Assembly (NCBI GenBank): GCA_017524145.1
Contig: JAFWUI010000009.1
Location: forward strand, 1 to 45,322
Reading direction: 5' to 3'
DNA: 45,322 nt
From: Oxalobacter sp.
Lineage (GTDB): Bacteria > Pseudomonadota > Gammaproteobacteria > Burkholderiales > Burkholderiaceae_D
Below, one piece after another: positions 1 to 7,290 of the stretch. The position numbers and the translations under genes were made by a program. The stretch's first letter is position 1; each line of letters starts with the position of its first letter. A model generated the notes under the pieces. The model was given only the letters and a program-made list of their open reading frames with translations, was not told where the DNA came from and made no database searches.

Positions 1-2
1 AG

Positions 3-143
3 CAGTCTTTCCTGGAGGCATTTGCAGAGGTTTACTGCAAGGATGCGATTGGCTGGGATGACCTGGATGAGGAGTATATGGAAGACGTCGTCCAGCGTCT
101 GGATGCTGAATTCGGTGAATTCCAGTACCTTGCTTATTCTTAA
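3..143 (+). CDS. C-terminal fragment of an acidic protein of unknown function
   Basis: Only the last 46 codons are inside the window; the gene starts to the left. The third frame is open from the edge to a TAA at 141-143 and gives an acidic, aromatic-rich tail ending QYLAYS, whereas the other two frames either stop or look non-coding. A clear hairpin terminator follows at 192-228, which supports a real gene end here. No family is recognised from so short a piece. Confidence 0.6.
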   Translation, partial: QSFLEAFAEVYCKDAIGWDDLDEEYMEDVVQRLDAEFGEFQYLAYS

Positions 144-191
144 TCTGATATGATAGCCGTCAGTTTGGGCTATCCGTCCGAATGAATTGAT

Positions 192-228
192 AAAAAATGC
201 CTGTGGATGCGCGCCACAGGCATTTTTT
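192..228. terminator. Bidirectional rho-independent terminator
   Basis: The stem TGCCTGTGG (198-206) pairs with CCACAGGCA (214-222) around a seven-base loop, followed by six T and preceded by six A. It lies between two convergent genes, so it can serve both strands. Confidence 0.85.
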
Positions 229-246
229 CATGGCTTTCAATGTCTG

Positions 247-780
247 TTATTTCTTCTCAACTTTCTGATCAGATTTCTTCTCAACTTTCTGATCAGATTT
301 CTTCTCAGCTTTCTGGTCAGATTTCTTCTCAGCTTTCTGGTCAGATTTCTTCTCAGCTTTCTGGTCAGATTTCTTCTCAGCTTTCTGGTCAGATTTCTTC
401 TCAGCTTTCTGGTCAGATTTCTTCTCAGCTTTCTGGTCAGATTTCTTTTCAGCTTTCTGATTGGATTTCTTTTCAGCTTTCGGACCCTTCACTTCTTTAA
501 GTTTCTTGGCTTTAAGCTGAATCCCAAAAACCTGCATAATCTTGAGTGTGGTGATGAATGGCAATGAAGTACTGTTTGACAGCGCCTTCCCCAGATTCCT
601 TTCCTTCATTCCGATTTTCTCAGCGATTTCGGCAGCACCTGCAGCTTCGACAACATCCTTGAGGGCAGCAGCAATCAGACTGCCGTCTCCTGTATCCTGC
701 TTGATACATTCCTTAAGGAAAAGCATGCGATCAATCTGGGTCGTCAGATAGTCCTGAATATTGAATTCCTTGTCTGTCAT
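247..780 (-). CDS. Addiction-module antidote-like protein with octapeptide-repeat tail
   Basis: A 177-residue cytosolic protein. The first ~90 residues resemble the small putative addiction-module antidote/XRE-type DNA-binding family (pattern around AAEIAEKIGMKERNLGKALS and a LKIMQVFGIQL segment), usually the antitoxin of a HigBA-like pair. The remainder is about nine near-identical copies of KAEKKSDQ, a highly charged and probably disordered or helical tail absent from the family's usual ~100-residue form. The start at 780 is chosen because AGGAGG lies six bases upstream; an ATG 15 bases further up has no such site. No toxin gene is visible beside it, so an antitoxin role is uncertain; it may be a stand-alone DNA-binding protein. 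Confidence 0.75.
   Translation of the reverse strand: MTDKEFNIQDYLTTQIDRMLFLKECIKQDTGDGSLIAAALKDVVEAAGAAEIAEKIGMKERNLGKALSNSTSLPFITTLKIMQVFGIQLKAKKLKEVKGPKAEKKSNQKAEKKSDQKAEKKSDQKAEKKSDQKAEKKSDQKAEKKSDQKAEKKSDQKAEKKSDQKVEKKSDQKVEKK
250..485. repeat. 24-bp tandem repeat array inside a coding region
   Basis: About nine consecutive 24-bp units built on TTCTCAGCTTTCTGGTCAGA (plus-strand view) run without spacers and encode KAEKKSDQ on the minus strand. The two units nearest the stop carry CAACTTTCTGAT variants (Val for Ala) and the unit nearest the N-terminal domain carries an Asn codon for Asp, while the central six are almost identical. This pattern fits recent unequal recombination or slippage. 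Confidence 0.95.
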
Positions 781-986
781 GATTCCTCCTGTCATCTGTG
801 TTTTTCAAAAAACCGATACTTCCAGTTTACCTGATTCAGCGTCCTTTGGGCATGTTCCTGATGCCTTCATGCTTTTCTGGCACGATATCCCTCCAATGCT
901 GAGATAGGGATACAGACTCTTTTTTCAAGTCAAGGATATCCCGGGAATCCAAGATTCCTGCTTTTCCCAAGGAATCATCCTACCTG

Positions 987-1409
987 CTATCTCGGATAAA
1001 TCCACCAGCGTCCTTTTGCGGTCCCATCACCAACAATCAACTCACCCACTGCATTTTCCGGATGTTCCTCTATCTGGCACTCACTGTCAGGATGAAAGAT
1101 TTCCAATGTGGTTACAGGATGGGTCTGGACAAAGGTATAGACTTCCCGGCTGCACATCCCATCACCGGCAATCCCTTCCTCAGTCTTACCTGCTGAAAAA
1201 ATGATGTCAGGATGCCCATCATCTGCATCCCTGGGTTTATTCCAGATTCTTATGGTATAGGAATTGAAGGCATTAATCCTTTCTCCAATCCGGAATTGCA
1301 GGTTATGTGCATCCGTTTGATAGTCACCAACGCTTTGGGCTTTTGCCAAAGCAGCCATACTTAAAGCCAGTGACAAAGCAATGACCGCTGTGGAAGCCTG
1401 TTTTTTCAT
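987..1409 (-). CDS. Exported WNKP-motif protein, unknown function (paralog 1 of 4)
   Basis: A 140-residue protein with a Sec signal peptide (residues 1-24, cut after AKA). The mature part has a WNKP motif at 56-59, cysteines at 86 and 111 likely to form a disulfide, AVGEL at 120-124 and a terminal RWWIY at 134-138. The same order of motifs is present in the genes at 39596, 40030 and 42943, which defines a local paralogous family; I do not recognise a named Pfam family. AGGAG lies five bases before the ATG. Location is probably periplasmic or extracellular. Confidence 0.85.
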   Translation of the reverse strand: MKKQASTAVIALSLALSMAALAKAQSVGDYQTDAHNLQFRIGERINAFNSYTIRIWNKPRDADDGHPDIIFSAGKTEEGIAGDGMCSREVYTFVQTHPVTTLEIFHPDSECQIEEHPENAVGELIVGDGTAKGRWWIYPR

Positions 1410-1598
1410 AGAATCTCCTGTTTTAGGTGCTGATACAGCAATCTACCTAAAATTCCCCTCCTTGACTACATAAAAAATATTCTACCGATACTTTTTTCAC
1501 CCAATTTACTAATTTCTTAACCAAAAGGGTTACAATATCAGGACTTCTCTATGTAGAAGTGTTTGATTCAAGCATTTTTCAGGAAAAAGCACTGTATA

Positions 1599-2183
1599 AT
1601 GAGTGTCTGTATTGAATGGCGGTCTCTTGCTGCATTGCCTGTCCTTGTTTCAGCCTTGTTTTTTTCCCCAACCAAGGCTGAAACGCAAGAAGCTACACCA
1701 CCTGTCTATGCAAAACAGCCTTTCAATACTCTTGGGGCTGGCATGGCCATTGAAACACCAGCAGAATCACCAGTCACCGGTAGCCAGACAAAAATGCCAG
1801 CCTCTACACCCAATGACCTGTATCCCGATGGTTGGGAAAAACTGGCGGGGAACCACATCGAAGAAGTCTATATCAAGCCGACACCCCATGGGCTCGACCC
1901 CAACATCACTGGCATCGAAGTCAAAGTGGTCGCCCGGACAAAAGAGCTGTTTGATTATGCCGAGGGGGTGGCAATGGCAGACTGTGAAATCCGAAAAGTA
2001 TTTCCTGTTTCTGGGGATATCTATGATGTAAACGGCAATACAATCGACCCAATGCATATCCCCCTGCTAAAAGGCATGGTCTATATCAGGGAATTCCCTC
2101 AAGAAGCTTATGATGGATTGGCAGAACGTTTATGTGCCGGGCAACCAGCCCTTGAAACACCATTGCCAACAACTGACAACTGA
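1599..2183 (+). CDS. Exported protein, surface-adhesin E-like pattern, unknown function
   Basis: A 194-residue protein with a signal peptide (hydrophobic core 9-22, likely cut near residue 27) and a Thr/Pro-rich linker, then a C-terminal domain from about residue 75. That domain shows the pattern of the surface-adhesin protein E family: an ADC at 127-129, a short segment ending DVNGN, then a final cysteine at 179 near the C terminus, the two probably disulfide-bonded. Four other genes in the window share this layout (2718, 26362, 26789, 41711). A TTG at 1563 would add 12 residues before the signal peptide; I prefer the ATG at 1599, though its ribosome site (AGGAAA) is far upstream. Family membership is a remote-pattern inference. 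Confidence 0.7.
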   Translation: MSVCIEWRSLAALPVLVSALFFSPTKAETQEATPPVYAKQPFNTLGAGMAIETPAESPVTGSQTKMPASTPNDLYPDGWEKLAGNHIEEVYIKPTPHGLDPNITGIEVKVVARTKELFDYAEGVAMADCEIRKVFPVSGDIYDVNGNTIDPMHIPLLKGMVYIREFPQEAYDGLAERLCAGQPALETPLPTTDN

Positions 2184-2272
2184 TTTTTAAAACAGATTGT
2201 AACAACCGCTTGCTCCTGTTGATGCTGATGATAGGATATACGCAATAATGGTCGCAATGAAGGATTCCCTGA

Positions 2273-2515
2273 ATGAAAAAGTTTCTCTGGATGGCTTGTC
2301 CTGCCTTATTACTCCTGGCTGCCCTTCACCATGCTTCAGCTGATGGGTTGGATGCCTACCGTCCTAAAAAAGCCGGCAACAGCTTGAGTTGTCGGTTTGA
2401 TACTGTCTGCAACACCTCTGAAAAACCTGCTGTACAGGAAAACCATCAGCCAAAACCCATAAAAAAGACAAAAAGACGGAAGCCGGTGAAACGGATACCG
2501 CATCCTGTCAGATAA
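2273..2515 (+). CDS. Small basic exported protein, unknown function
   Basis: An 80-residue protein with a signal peptide (1-23, cut after ASA). The mature ~57 residues hold two cysteines eight residues apart (SLSC and TVCN), then a Pro/Lys/Arg-rich tail with KPIKKTKRRKPVKR, giving a very high positive charge. AAGGA is present about nine bases upstream of the ATG. A role in binding nucleic acid, lipopolysaccharide or peptidoglycan is conceivable from the charge, but nothing identifies one. Confidence 0.65.
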   Translation: MKKFLWMACPALLLLAALHHASADGLDAYRPKKAGNSLSCRFDTVCNTSEKPAVQENHQPKPIKKTKRRKPVKRIPHPVR

Positions 2516-2717
2516 AGACCGCCTGATCCAGGATTCTGGCAATCCTGTACTGAGTACCAGTTTACTATGATGTTTTCTTTCCAAGTTACCATCCTGTTTT
2601 CCAATTACTGAAACAGTCTGTAAACGCCCTCCCAAAATATTGATAAAATGGCTAGAATGTAACTATTATCTATCATGATTACCCTGAAACAGGGTCATGA
2701 TCGTCAAGGTGACAAGG

Positions 2718-3122
2718 ATGAAAAGACTACTGAAATCCGTAACCATATCAACGCTGATGGTTCTGATCCTGTCAAGCAGTGCTTATGCCAGTGAATGGAT
2801 TGAAATTTTCTACAGTGGCGATGGCGGTGTCTTTTATGCACAAAGAAATTCTTTCCAGAAAGTGGGACTGGATTCAACCAGTCCTTTACGTGAAGGCGAG
2901 TTCAAGCTTGTGCCTCCGAAAAACCCGCATTTTGCCTATATGCTGGCTTTATACCGGGTAGATTGCCAACAACGCTCCCTGGTAGCACTTTCAGCATCGT
3001 TGCATGCCCGCGATGGGACATTGATTGAATCAGATGGTGTTGATGAAAACGCACCTCCTGCACCGGTTGAACCGGGAACCGGCTCTGAAGCAGTTTATCA
3101 TTACCTTTGTGGACATTATTGA
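2718..3122 (+). CDS. Exported surface-adhesin E-like protein, unknown function
   Basis: A 134-residue exported protein. The signal peptide covers residues 1-25 (cut after YAS), and the mature protein opens EWIEIFYSGDGGVFYAQ, like the start of surface-adhesin E domains. A conserved VDC at 81-83 and a YLC at 129-131 flank a segment ending in a PVEPGTGSEA motif, matching the typical P-G-S before the last helix of that family. The start at 2718 has AAGGTG seven bases upstream; an in-frame ATG at 2697 is possible. A strong terminator follows at once, so it is probably monocistronic. Confidence 0.75.
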   Translation: MKRLLKSVTISTLMVLILSSSAYASEWIEIFYSGDGGVFYAQRNSFQKVGLDSTSPLREGEFKLVPPKNPHFAYMLALYRVDCQQRSLVALSASLHARDGTLIESDGVDENAPPAPVEPGTGSEAVYHYLCGHY

Positions 3123-3125
3123 TTG

Positions 3126-3156
3126 ATGGTTTGCCAATAAGGCAAACCATTTTTTT
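3126..3156 (+). terminator. Rho-independent terminator
   Basis: A perfect ten-base stem, ATGGTTTGCC with GGCAAACCAT, encloses the loop AATAA and is followed by seven T. It lies four bases after the stop codon at 3122. Confidence 0.93.
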
Positions 3157-3176
3157 CAAAAAGAAAGGATGAACGG

Positions 3177-3581
3177 ATGAAACTGAAAAAACTGATTGGT
3201 TGTGCCCTGTTGGGCATCGGCTGTGTTTCATTGACCGCCTGTCATGACCTGTATGTTGAAGACGGTTATTACGAAGGTGGCTATCACCATGGGGGCCATC
3301 ACCGTCCACCACCACCTCCACCACCACGTGACAACGGTCCGAAAGGGCATCCTGTACCACATGGTCAAGGACACCACAACCCACCGCCTCCTCATACTGG
3401 AAAAGACGGTTATCATAAACCTGTACCCCATCCAGATGGCAACAGGCAGGGTTATCCCGACAGCCATCATGGTATTCCAGGAAAACCTGGGCAACACGGC
3501 CAACGTATCCCTCAAGGAAAGAATGGAAGCAATCTTCCGCCCCCACATCATTCAGGTTATAACCACCGTACGAACCATTGA
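3177..3581 (+). CDS. His/Pro/Gly-rich lipoprotein
   Basis: A 134-residue lipoprotein. The signal ends in the lipobox LTAC with the acylated Cys at about residue 22, and the mature protein is low complexity: HDLYVEDGYYEGGYHHGGHHRPPPPPPP, quoted here in pieces as HDLYVEDGYY, then HHGGHH, then a polyproline run and further HH and GHH clusters. Such His-rich stretches often bind Ni, Zn or Cu; this is inference. The first 40 residues are nearly identical to those of the next gene, so the pair arose by tandem duplication with divergent tails. GAAAGGATGAACGG provides the ribosome site. Confidence 0.8.
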   Translation: MKLKKLIGCALLGIGCVSLTACHDLYVEDGYYEGGYHHGGHHRPPPPPPPRDNGPKGHPVPHGQGHHNPPPPHTGKDGYHKPVPHPDGNRQGYPDSHHGIPGKPGQHGQRIPQGKNGSNLPPPHHSGYNHRTNH

Positions 3582-3657
3582 CTGGCATAACCTAATTGGC
3601 ATCTGACGGCCTTCATCCCCGCTCAGGTTCCATAACATGAAATGAAAGGATAAGCTG

Positions 3658-4233
3658 ATGGAACTGAAAAAACTGATCAACTGTGCTTTGATTGGCATTG
3701 GTTGTGTTTCATTGACTGCCTGCCATGACCTGTATGTTGAAGACGGTTATTACGATGGCGGCTACTATGATGACGGTTACTATGGTGGTCACCGTCCTCC
3801 TCCACGTCATAGACCTCCTCCTCCACGTCATGGACCTCCTCCACACCATCATGGTCCTGACTACCGGGGACCTCATCACAGGGGACCTGATCACCGTGGA
3901 CCTGAGCATGGCAGATTTGACCATCGCAGAGGGCCTGATGGTCGAGTAATGGAACGTAAAGGACCTGAGCATGGCAGATTTGACCATCGCAGAGGACCTG
4001 AGGGTCGAGGGATAGAACGCCAAGGACCTGACCGTAAGGGACCTGATGCTGGTAACCGCATGGAACGGTGTGGCAGCTTCGGCAACGCAGAACGGCGTGG
4101 CGTCTTCGGCAACTCTGAACGACGCGGCAGCTTCGGCAACTCTGAACGGCGTGGCAGCTTTGGCAACCGCACAGAACGACGTGGCAGTTTTGGCGGTGGG
4201 GAACGGCGTAGCAGCAGGCGGTCTGACCGGTGA
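3658..4233 (+). CDS. His/Arg/Gly-rich lipoprotein with two internal repeat types
   Basis: A 191-residue lipoprotein paralogous to the gene at 3177 (same LTAC lipobox followed by HDLYVEDGYY). The mature chain passes through Tyr/Gly/Asp, then Pro/His/Arg (RPPPRH), then two copies of a 21-residue unit starting GPEHGRFDHRRGP, then at least five copies of a nine-residue unit GSFGN-ERR. It is strongly basic at the C terminus. No catalytic domain is visible; surface exposure, metal binding or polyanion binding are possibilities only. A 10-bp inverted repeat follows at 4237-4269. Confidence 0.8.
   Translation: MELKKLINCALIGIGCVSLTACHDLYVEDGYYDGGYYDDGYYGGHRPPPRHRPPPPRHGPPPHHHGPDYRGPHHRGPDHRGPEHGRFDHRRGPDGRVMERKGPEHGRFDHRRGPEGRGIERQGPDRKGPDAGNRMERCGSFGNAERRGVFGNSERRGSFGNSERRGSFGNRTERRGSFGGGERRSSRRSDR
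3898..4206 (+). repeat. In-gene direct repeats (63-bp pair and 27-bp series)
   Basis: The sequence GGACCTGAGCATGGCAGATT begins a 63-bp unit at 3898 and again at 3961, with about 35 identical bases at the start of each. From about 4068 a 27-bp unit starting GGCAGCTTCGGCAACTCTGA recurs five times with small changes. Both stay in frame in the lipoprotein gene. Confidence 0.9.
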
Positions 4234-4236
4234 TTT

Positions 4237-4269
4237 GATGGCATCACCAGAAAAATGGTTGATGCCATC
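4237..4269 (+). terminator. Hairpin after the second His-rich lipoprotein gene
   Basis: GATGGCATCA (4237-4246) pairs perfectly with TGATGCCATC (4260-4269). No T-run follows, so it may act as a weak terminator or as an mRNA-stabilising hairpin between the two lipoprotein genes. Confidence 0.45.
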
Positions 4270-4331
4270 TTATCCAGTTGTAAAGAACCCTTTACCTCCT
4301 TCTCCTTGGATGACAGCAAAAAGGAGTTTTT

Positions 4332-4496
4332 ATGAAAAAAACAATCATCATTGCTTTAGTTGCGTTGGAAATCCTCTCTATGGCTGGTTGCCATCATCAC
4401 CATCATCGTCCAGACCATCATCATGATGACCATCATGCGAAGGGGGATCATGACATGCAACGCGGAGACAGTCATGGTCACCGGGGAAACCGATAG
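4332..4496 (+). CDS. Very small His-rich lipoprotein
   Basis: A 54-codon gene. It has a complete lipoprotein signal with lipobox MAGC (Cys at residue 20), at once followed by five consecutive His, then a His/Asp-rich tail (RPDHHHDDHH). AAGGAG lies at 4321-4326, five bases before the ATG, and a terminator follows at 4541. It is the third lipoprotein in a row with a His-rich mature part, and it is too short for routine gene calling. The mature peptide of about 35 residues holds more than a dozen His, so metal chelation at the outer membrane is a reasonable guess. Confidence 0.75.
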   Translation: MKKTIIIALVALEILSMAGCHHHHHRPDHHHDDHHAKGDHDMQRGDSHGHRGNR

Positions 4497-4540
4497 GCTC
4501 TCTAGCATAGGACAGAAAAATATCCTCTGTGTTTCAATTG

Positions 4541-4570
4541 AAAAGGACAGGTTTATCCTGTCCTTTTCTT
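4541..4570 (+). terminator. Rho-independent terminator of the His-rich lipoprotein array
   Basis: AAAAGGACAGG pairs with CCTGTCCTTTT around a short TTTAT loop, and the 3' side continues into a T-rich tract. It lies 45 bases after the 54-codon gene. Confidence 0.85.
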
Positions 4571-4627
4571 TCCCTTATGGGTTTCTGGTATTTCTGGAAA
4601 GTCAGGCCAAACCACTTACCATAACTT

Positions 4628-5728
4628 TCAAGATGAGGGGGCGTTCCCTTTTCCTGAAATGCGCTCATCACCATAAATCAAGGCATCACCGTCAATCCTA
4701 GCGCCATCAGTCACTACTGCATTACCAAAAATCCGAGGATTGTCCATGATGATGGCTCCGCCTGAAACAAGCGCATTCCCATAAATTTCAGCATCGTTGT
4801 TGACTGTAGATGATCCAATCACCTGTGCCCGGTCATATACCTTCGCAATGCCTTGCACAGATGCTCCATCCCGCACTACTGCTTCCCCATAAACCCATGC
4901 CCGGTCAAGCACCCGGCTTGACCGGCTGACTTCAGCACGGTCAAAAACCCGGGAAAACCCAGCGATTTCAGCACTTTCAGAAACAGTGGCATCACCTGAC
5001 ACCCTTGCACTGCCAGACACCATTGCCTGTGCCGAGACCTTGGCATTGCCATAGACTGCTGCGCCTTCAGAAACAGTGGCATGCTGGATGCGTGCATTGC
5101 CATAAACCGTGGCACTGCCTGATATGGAACCACCAACCAGTACAGCCGCCCCATAAATCCTGCCAAAACCACTGACATGCCCAGCCCATAGTTCGGTATT
5201 ACCATACACACGCCCATGACCGATAACGGAAGATTCCTGATGCACTTGGGCATTGCCATAGATACAGGCATCATCTCCAATTTCTGATGTACCGAAAACC
5301 ACTGCATTATCAAATACCTGGGCATTACCACCGATTGCAGCACGCATGGAAACTTCTGCAGAACCATAGACTTTGGCATTACCTGAAACCATGCCTTCTC
5401 CCGATATCCTGGCAGATCCAAACACTTCTGCCTCATCATGGATCCATGCCCGTACCGCGACAACCGCATCCCCATATACCTTGGCATGGTCAGCCACCAA
5501 TGCTTCACCAAATACCTGTGCCTGTCCATAGACTTGGGCTTCATCTGCAACCCATGCCAATCCTTCCGTGGACAGGTTCCATTCTCCTTCAATATACCCG
5601 CCAAGGTTGTCCGCCAGGATTTCATTACCGATATCAACCAATGCACGGATGCGGTAAAGGGTCCTCGTAACAAGACCATCCTGTACTTGGATTGTGTCAT
5701 CTGCAATCAATTCATATTTGCCGTTCAT
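4628..5728 (-). CDS. YdcK-like left-handed beta-helix repeat protein
   Basis: A 366-residue cytosolic protein (no signal peptide). After a ~55-residue N-terminal part, nearly the whole chain is hexapeptide-type repeats (A-x-V-Y-G-N-A and variants, such as NAKVYGSAEV, DRAWVYGEAV), the signature of a left-handed parallel beta-helix. The closest family I can name is the YdcK-type putative acyltransferase group, whose biochemical role is unknown; a catalytic His as in LpxA/CysE is not obvious. AAGGA lies six bases before the ATG. It is preceded by dps on the same strand but a terminator lies between them. Confidence 0.8.
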   Translation of the reverse strand: MNGKYELIADDTIQVQDGLVTRTLYRIRALVDIGNEILADNLGGYIEGEWNLSTEGLAWVADEAQVYGQAQVFGEALVADHAKVYGDAVVAVRAWIHDEAEVFGSARISGEGMVSGNAKVYGSAEVSMRAAIGGNAQVFDNAVVFGTSEIGDDACIYGNAQVHQESSVIGHGRVYGNTELWAGHVSGFGRIYGAAVLVGGSISGSATVYGNARIQHATVSEGAAVYGNAKVSAQAMVSGSARVSGDATVSESAEIAGFSRVFDRAEVSRSSRVLDRAWVYGEAVVRDGASVQGIAKVYDRAQVIGSSTVNNDAEIYGNALVSGGAIIMDNPRIFGNAVVTDGARIDGDALIYGDERISGKGNAPSS

Positions 5729-5794
5729 TGCTGTTCCTTATCTGACCATATGCAGGATACCGTTTCTGATACGCAGACTATAGCAGAGAAACCG

Positions 5795-5824
5795 AAAACC
5801 CCGATACCGTTCCCGGTATCGGGG
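5795..5824 (-). terminator. Rho-independent terminator of dps
   Basis: CCCCGATACC (5799-5808) pairs with GGTATCGGGG (5815-5824) around GTTCCC. On the minus strand the stem is followed by four T. It is 42 bases beyond the dps stop codon. Confidence 0.85.
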
Positions 5825-5865
5825 CTTACAATCAATCAGGTTGCCCCAGCAACCAGACAGACCGG

Positions 5866-6354
5866 CTATTCTGCATGGTTTTCAAGCAGGCTGCGCAACA
5901 TCCAAGCATTCTTTTCATGAACCTGCAGACGCTGGGTCATCAAATCGGCTGTTGGCTGGTCATTGGCTTTATCTGCCAATGCCAGTACCTTACGCGCAGA
6001 CTTGGTGACAATCTGGGATGCCGCAATGACATCCACAATCATATCCTCTGCCTTAGGAACGCCAGCAGTTTCCGTAACTTCAGACAACTCAGCAAATTCT
6101 TTCATTGTGCCAGGCGCAGGATATCCTAAGGAACGGATACGCTCTGCAATCTCATCCAATGCATTCCAAAGCTCTGTATACTGGTCCATGAACATCGAAT
6201 GCAATGTCTGGAACATCGGCCCTTTCACATTCCAATGGTAGTTATGGGTCTTGACATACAGGCAGAAACTGTCTGCCAAAAACTTGGAAAGACTACCAGC
6301 GATTGCTTTACGGTCCTTATCTTTGATACCGATATCAACAGCAGGGATTTTCAT
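5866..6354 (-). CDS. dps: Dps-family ferritin-like DNA-protecting protein
   Basis: A 162-residue Dps protein, which stores iron in a 12-subunit shell by oxidising Fe(II) with H2O2 and often coats DNA in starvation. The diagnostic signature is complete: NYHWNVKGP with H40, then H52, D67 and E71 at the spacing of the inter-subunit ferroxidase site (12, 15 and 4 residues). The N-terminal extension is short with a few Lys. The start at 6354 is preceded by GGAGG seven bases away; an upstream ATG at 6408 would add an atypical 18 residues. It has its own terminator and is probably monocistronic, in keeping with stress control. Confidence 0.93.
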   Translation of the reverse strand: MKIPAVDIGIKDKDRKAIAGSLSKFLADSFCLYVKTHNYHWNVKGPMFQTLHSMFMDQYTELWNALDEIAERIRSLGYPAPGTMKEFAELSEVTETAGVPKAEDMIVDVIAASQIVTKSARKVLALADKANDQPTADLMTQRLQVHEKNAWMLRSLLENHAE

Positions 6355-6629
6355 TGGGTTGCCTCCATAAAATGTGACATAGGATATTCCCTTCCGGCCA
6401 GCATCCACCGTCCAGAAGAACCGCTTTCAGTATACACGCTTTCTGCCTGATATGGCAGATGGGATTAAAAACCAACGCATACCCTTCAATCCTTTCCATC
6501 GGGATTTGAAGGGATTTCCAGTCAATAACTTGACCAAGAGACAATCCTTGCTGAAGAATCCATGGACAAAAGTTATACTGTCCCAACAGGCCTCCAATAA
6601 AATTTCCAATCCGATTGAACAGCAGTCCG

Positions 6630-7229
6630 ATGAAAAGAATATTTGCTGCAAGCATCCCAATCCTGCTGCTATTATCAGCCTTCTCCACCCATGCTGCCGG
6701 TTTCACGGCATCCCAGATGGAACGTATGGGGGATTTCCTCTCGAATTTCACAGTGCATGGTTATGTCAATTTTGAGCGGAAAGACATCATCAATGGAAAG
6801 GATTCCGGCAAGATGATCCAATTCGGTATCTGGCACAATTATTCCAACAATCCCAGCACCATCAAGCCATGTTATCAGTGTCAATGGGGCGATATGACTA
6901 TTGATGCTATCCATATCCGTCAGACGATGAAACGTTATTTCAACTATGACCTGACAGATTTCCCTGAGGTGGAACAGGCTGGATATCCTTACCATTTTGA
7001 TGGTAAGCGGTACCATTTCAGCCTGGTTGACAAAACTGGACAAGGACTTTATGCACAGGTCATCCGCGCAGAACAGACTGCTGACGGCAATATTGCAATG
7101 ACAGGATACCTGTACAAACCAGGCAATCATCGTGCCGTCACTGGTAAATTCAAGGCACTGGCAAGCCCACATATCTGGCATCAGGAAAAGACTTGGACAA
7201 TCCTCAATATCCGATATCCTGTCGATTGA
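6630..7229 (+). CDS. Exported protein of unknown function
   Basis: A 199-residue protein with a signal peptide (1-22, cut after THA). The mature part has one close cysteine pair, CYQC, in its first half, and a C-terminal half rich in aromatic residues with a segment KRYHFSLVDKTGQGLYAQV that looks like beta-strand. I do not recognise the family. ATG 6630 is preferred for the signal peptide although no good ribosome site precedes it; a TTG at 6615 is an alternative. It is divergent from dps, with 275 bases between the genes. Confidence 0.65.
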   Translation: MKRIFAASIPILLLLSAFSTHAAGFTASQMERMGDFLSNFTVHGYVNFERKDIINGKDSGKMIQFGIWHNYSNNPSTIKPCYQCQWGDMTIDAIHIRQTMKRYFNYDLTDFPEVEQAGYPYHFDGKRYHFSLVDKTGQGLYAQVIRAEQTADGNIAMTGYLYKPGNHRAVTGKFKALASPHIWHQEKTWTILNIRYPVD

Positions 7230-7290
7230 CTGGCTGCCTCTTTGAAAAACAGGGTAATATCATCCAAAGGCATTTTTAAGCTGAGCTGAT

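Noticed and set aside
250-485. CRISPR array
   Set aside because: The repeat units are contiguous with no unique spacers, and they stay in frame in a protein gene.
187-567. Plus-strand frames giving repeated LLSFLVRF or SSQLSGQI units
   Set aside because: They are shadows of the 24-bp repeat array, whose minus-strand frame has a proper domain, ribosome site and stop. They also run through the terminator at 192-228.
1542-1559. Hairpin ACTTCT/AGAAGT before the gene at 1599
   Set aside because: The stem is only six bases with no T-run and could arise by chance, so it is not called as a regulatory element.
2902-3588. 228-residue minus-strand frame
   Set aside because: It covers two plus-strand genes with signals and ribosome sites, and crosses the terminator at 3126; its own composition is not protein-like.
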